NCBI GenBank assembly: GCA_002363955.1
Contig: DEXE01000008.1
Location: forward strand, 108,474 to 172,473
DNA: 64,000 nt
Direction: 5' to 3'
Source: Methylophaga sp. UBA3192
GTDB lineage: Bacteria; Pseudomonadota; Gammaproteobacteria; Nitrosococcales; Methylophagaceae
The notes under the pieces are model-generated. The model searched no databases. It had not been told where the DNA came from and was given only the letters and a program-made list of their open reading frames with translations. The position numbers and the translations under genes were made by a program. Positions 63,332 through 64,000 of the stretch are shown here, in pieces; position 1 is the stretch's first letter, and every line of letters starts with the position of its first letter.

Positions 63332-63628
63332 TCATTTGAGGCGCTTGATATCACGATAGAAATTTTCGTGTGAACCTAAGGCCATTAATTCCAGAACTAA
63401 GGCACCATCATCAAAACTGTAGCCAAGTAGAGTAAGTTGTTTACTCATTTTAAATTTATATACTCTCAGAAAAGCCAAATCTCCTTTCTTTTGCTCGCCA
63501 AGGTTGGGGTTGGCCATAAGTTCTCTGACGGCCGAATCGAGCTCTTTTTTCTGGTTGGGCTTAAGTTTCTTTACAGCTTTTTTGAAGTTAGGGGTCTGTA
63601 AAACACGGGAGGCTTCAACCAAAATCAT
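63332..63628 (-). CDS. RelE/ParE-family toxin
   Basis: A 98-residue basic protein read from ATG 63628, just after GGAGG; the frame opens at 63685 inside the antitoxin gene. The pattern TPNFKKAVKKLKPNQKKELDSAVRELMANP, GDLAFLRVYKF, LLGYSFDD and the C-terminal ALGSHENFYRDIKR is that of a RelE/ParE-superfamily toxin (mRNA interferase or gyrase poison). It overlaps the upstream antitoxin gene by 14 nt, the usual arrangement. The 247-base gap between this gene and the Amt fusion start contains no gene that I can see. Confidence 0.82.
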   Translation of the reverse strand: MILVEASRVLQTPNFKKAVKKLKPNQKKELDSAVRELMANPNLGEQKKGDLAFLRVYKFKMSKQLTLLGYSFDDGALVLELMALGSHENFYRDIKRLK

Positions 63629-63836
63629 AGACCTCCAGTTTGCCAGCTTCTCGCTCTGCTTTGGCGATGATAGCCTGCTTAACAAACTCGTAAGGCAAAT
63701 CGGGATTATCTTCCATCATTTCGCCGATTTTGGCCCAATGCTCAATTTGCTTGGGTGGAGTTCGGTTAAGCGCTTTGGCCATAATGGTGGCCTTTTCAAT
63801 CAGTTCTTGATCCAATCGTATGCTGTTAGTAGCCAT
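63615..63836 (-). CDS. ParD-like antitoxin
   Basis: A 73-residue protein. The N-terminal SIRLDQELIEKATIMAKALNRTPPKQIEHWAKIGEMM is a ribbon-helix-helix DNA-binding domain of the ParD-like (PF11903) type, and the acidic C-terminus would wrap the toxin. It is the first gene of the toxin-antitoxin operon and probably autorepresses at the palindrome 28-48 nt upstream. Confidence 0.85.
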   Translation of the reverse strand: MATNSIRLDQELIEKATIMAKALNRTPPKQIEHWAKIGEMMEDNPDLPYEFVKQAIIAKAEREAGKLEVYDFG

Positions 63837-63863
63837 ATATTTTTCCTCAATGCAGTTTTAGTG

Positions 63864-63902
63864 ATTGTAGCAATACGCTACAATTGAGGCAATCCGCTAC
63901 AG
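63864..63902 (-). promoter_or_regulatory. toxin-antitoxin promoter with palindromic operator
   Basis: On the minus strand, TTGCCT (-35, 63887-63892) and TACAAT (-10, 63864-63869) are 17 bp apart. A perfect 8-bp inverted repeat, ATTGTAGC/GCTACAAT with a 5-bp spacer (63864-63884), covers the -10, and a third GCTAC half-site lies at 63896-63900. This is a typical site for autorepression by a ribbon-helix-helix antitoxin. The rest, to 64000, shows nothing. Confidence 0.6.
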
Positions 63903-64000
63903 ATTCCGATAGTTGACTCTTTGTTAACGAGAGAACTATTGAGAGTTAAAATAAAAGCCAACTTGGTTTGTTTAAACTGTCTTGTCCTGAAATAAGTTGA

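Noticed and set aside
1..64000. CRISPR arrays, tRNA or rRNA genes, complete insertion sequences or prophage
   Set aside because: No regularly spaced direct repeats, cloverleaf sequences, transposase or phage structural genes were seen on reading both strands.

Overview
The window reads as the chromosome of a Gram-negative gammaproteobacterium of moderate GC. The formamidase/urea block has the same content and order at its start as the fmd cluster of the methylotroph Methylophilus, and the overall mix (fmd-urt-ure block, aryl-polyene cluster, many c-di-GMP enzymes) would suit a free-living, possibly marine methylotroph such as Methylophaga. That placement is inference; no rRNA or other phylogenetic marker is present.

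Layout. (1) 1-2.75 kb: the tail of a Tad (Flp pilus) locus, with a TadD-like TPR lipoprotein, a DUF3613 protein and a TadG-like protein, followed by a convergent membrane diguanylate cyclase. (2) 4.1-8.4 kb: an Anbu locus. The proteasome-like Anbu subunit converges on a translationally coupled operon of circularly permuted ATP-grasp, alpha-E and zinc-peptidase proteins. (3) 9.1-22.7 kb: one long co-directional nitrogen-scavenging block. It runs porin (FmdC-like), formamidase FmdA, FmdB, the urea/short-chain amide ABC transporter UrtABCDE, urease UreDABCEFG and a HupE/UreJ-type metal permease. Amides and urea would enter through the porin and Urt, and be split by formamidase and nickel urease to ammonium. 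(4) 22.9-27.3 kb: a two-component system whose kinase carries an NCS1 nucleobase/allantoin-type permease and a Cys-rich knuckle as its sensory half, followed by a REC-PAS-LuxR regulator. It probably senses a nitrogenous solute. (5) 27.4-32 kb: a MOSC protein, a Sel1-repeat lipoprotein and a GGDEF-EAL sensor.

(6) 32-48.6 kb: an aryl-polyene type II PKS/FAS-like cluster. It holds a chain-length factor, acyltransferases, two ACPs, a ligase-dehydratase fusion, a glycosyltransferase, a thioesterase, a LolA-like carrier, an MMPL exporter, a flavin oxidoreductase of the halogenase superfamily, two ketosynthases, a second dehydratase and a ketoreductase. A phosphopantetheinyl transferase sits at its edge. 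Most genes overlap by 1-16 nt, so this is one operon making a membrane-bound polyene lipid. (7) 48.7-55.1 kb: galE, a lipoprotein, a giant AsmA-like DUF748 protein with a tandem internal duplication, a cytosine-deaminase-like enzyme and a His-rich helical protein.

(8) 55.3-59.6 kb: accessory DNA. At least three attC-like sites, one of them exactly 59 bp with perfect RYYYAAC/GTTRRRY ends, separate small genes of unknown function. Two of these genes carry the HEPN RNxxxH signature. This is an integron cassette array with no integrase in the window. (9) 59.6-64 kb: a REP-like hairpin pair, an ammonium transporter fused to PAS-GGDEF-EAL, and a RelE/ParD-like toxin-antitoxin pair with a palindromic operator over its promoter.

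A common theme is nitrogen. The window encodes amide and urea import and hydrolysis, plus two separate transporter-fused signalling proteins (NCS1-kinase and Amt-GGDEF-EAL) that could report nitrogen-solute availability to transcription and to c-di-GMP. No tRNA, rRNA, CRISPR array or complete insertion sequence was seen. No gene-free stretch exceeds 300 bases.
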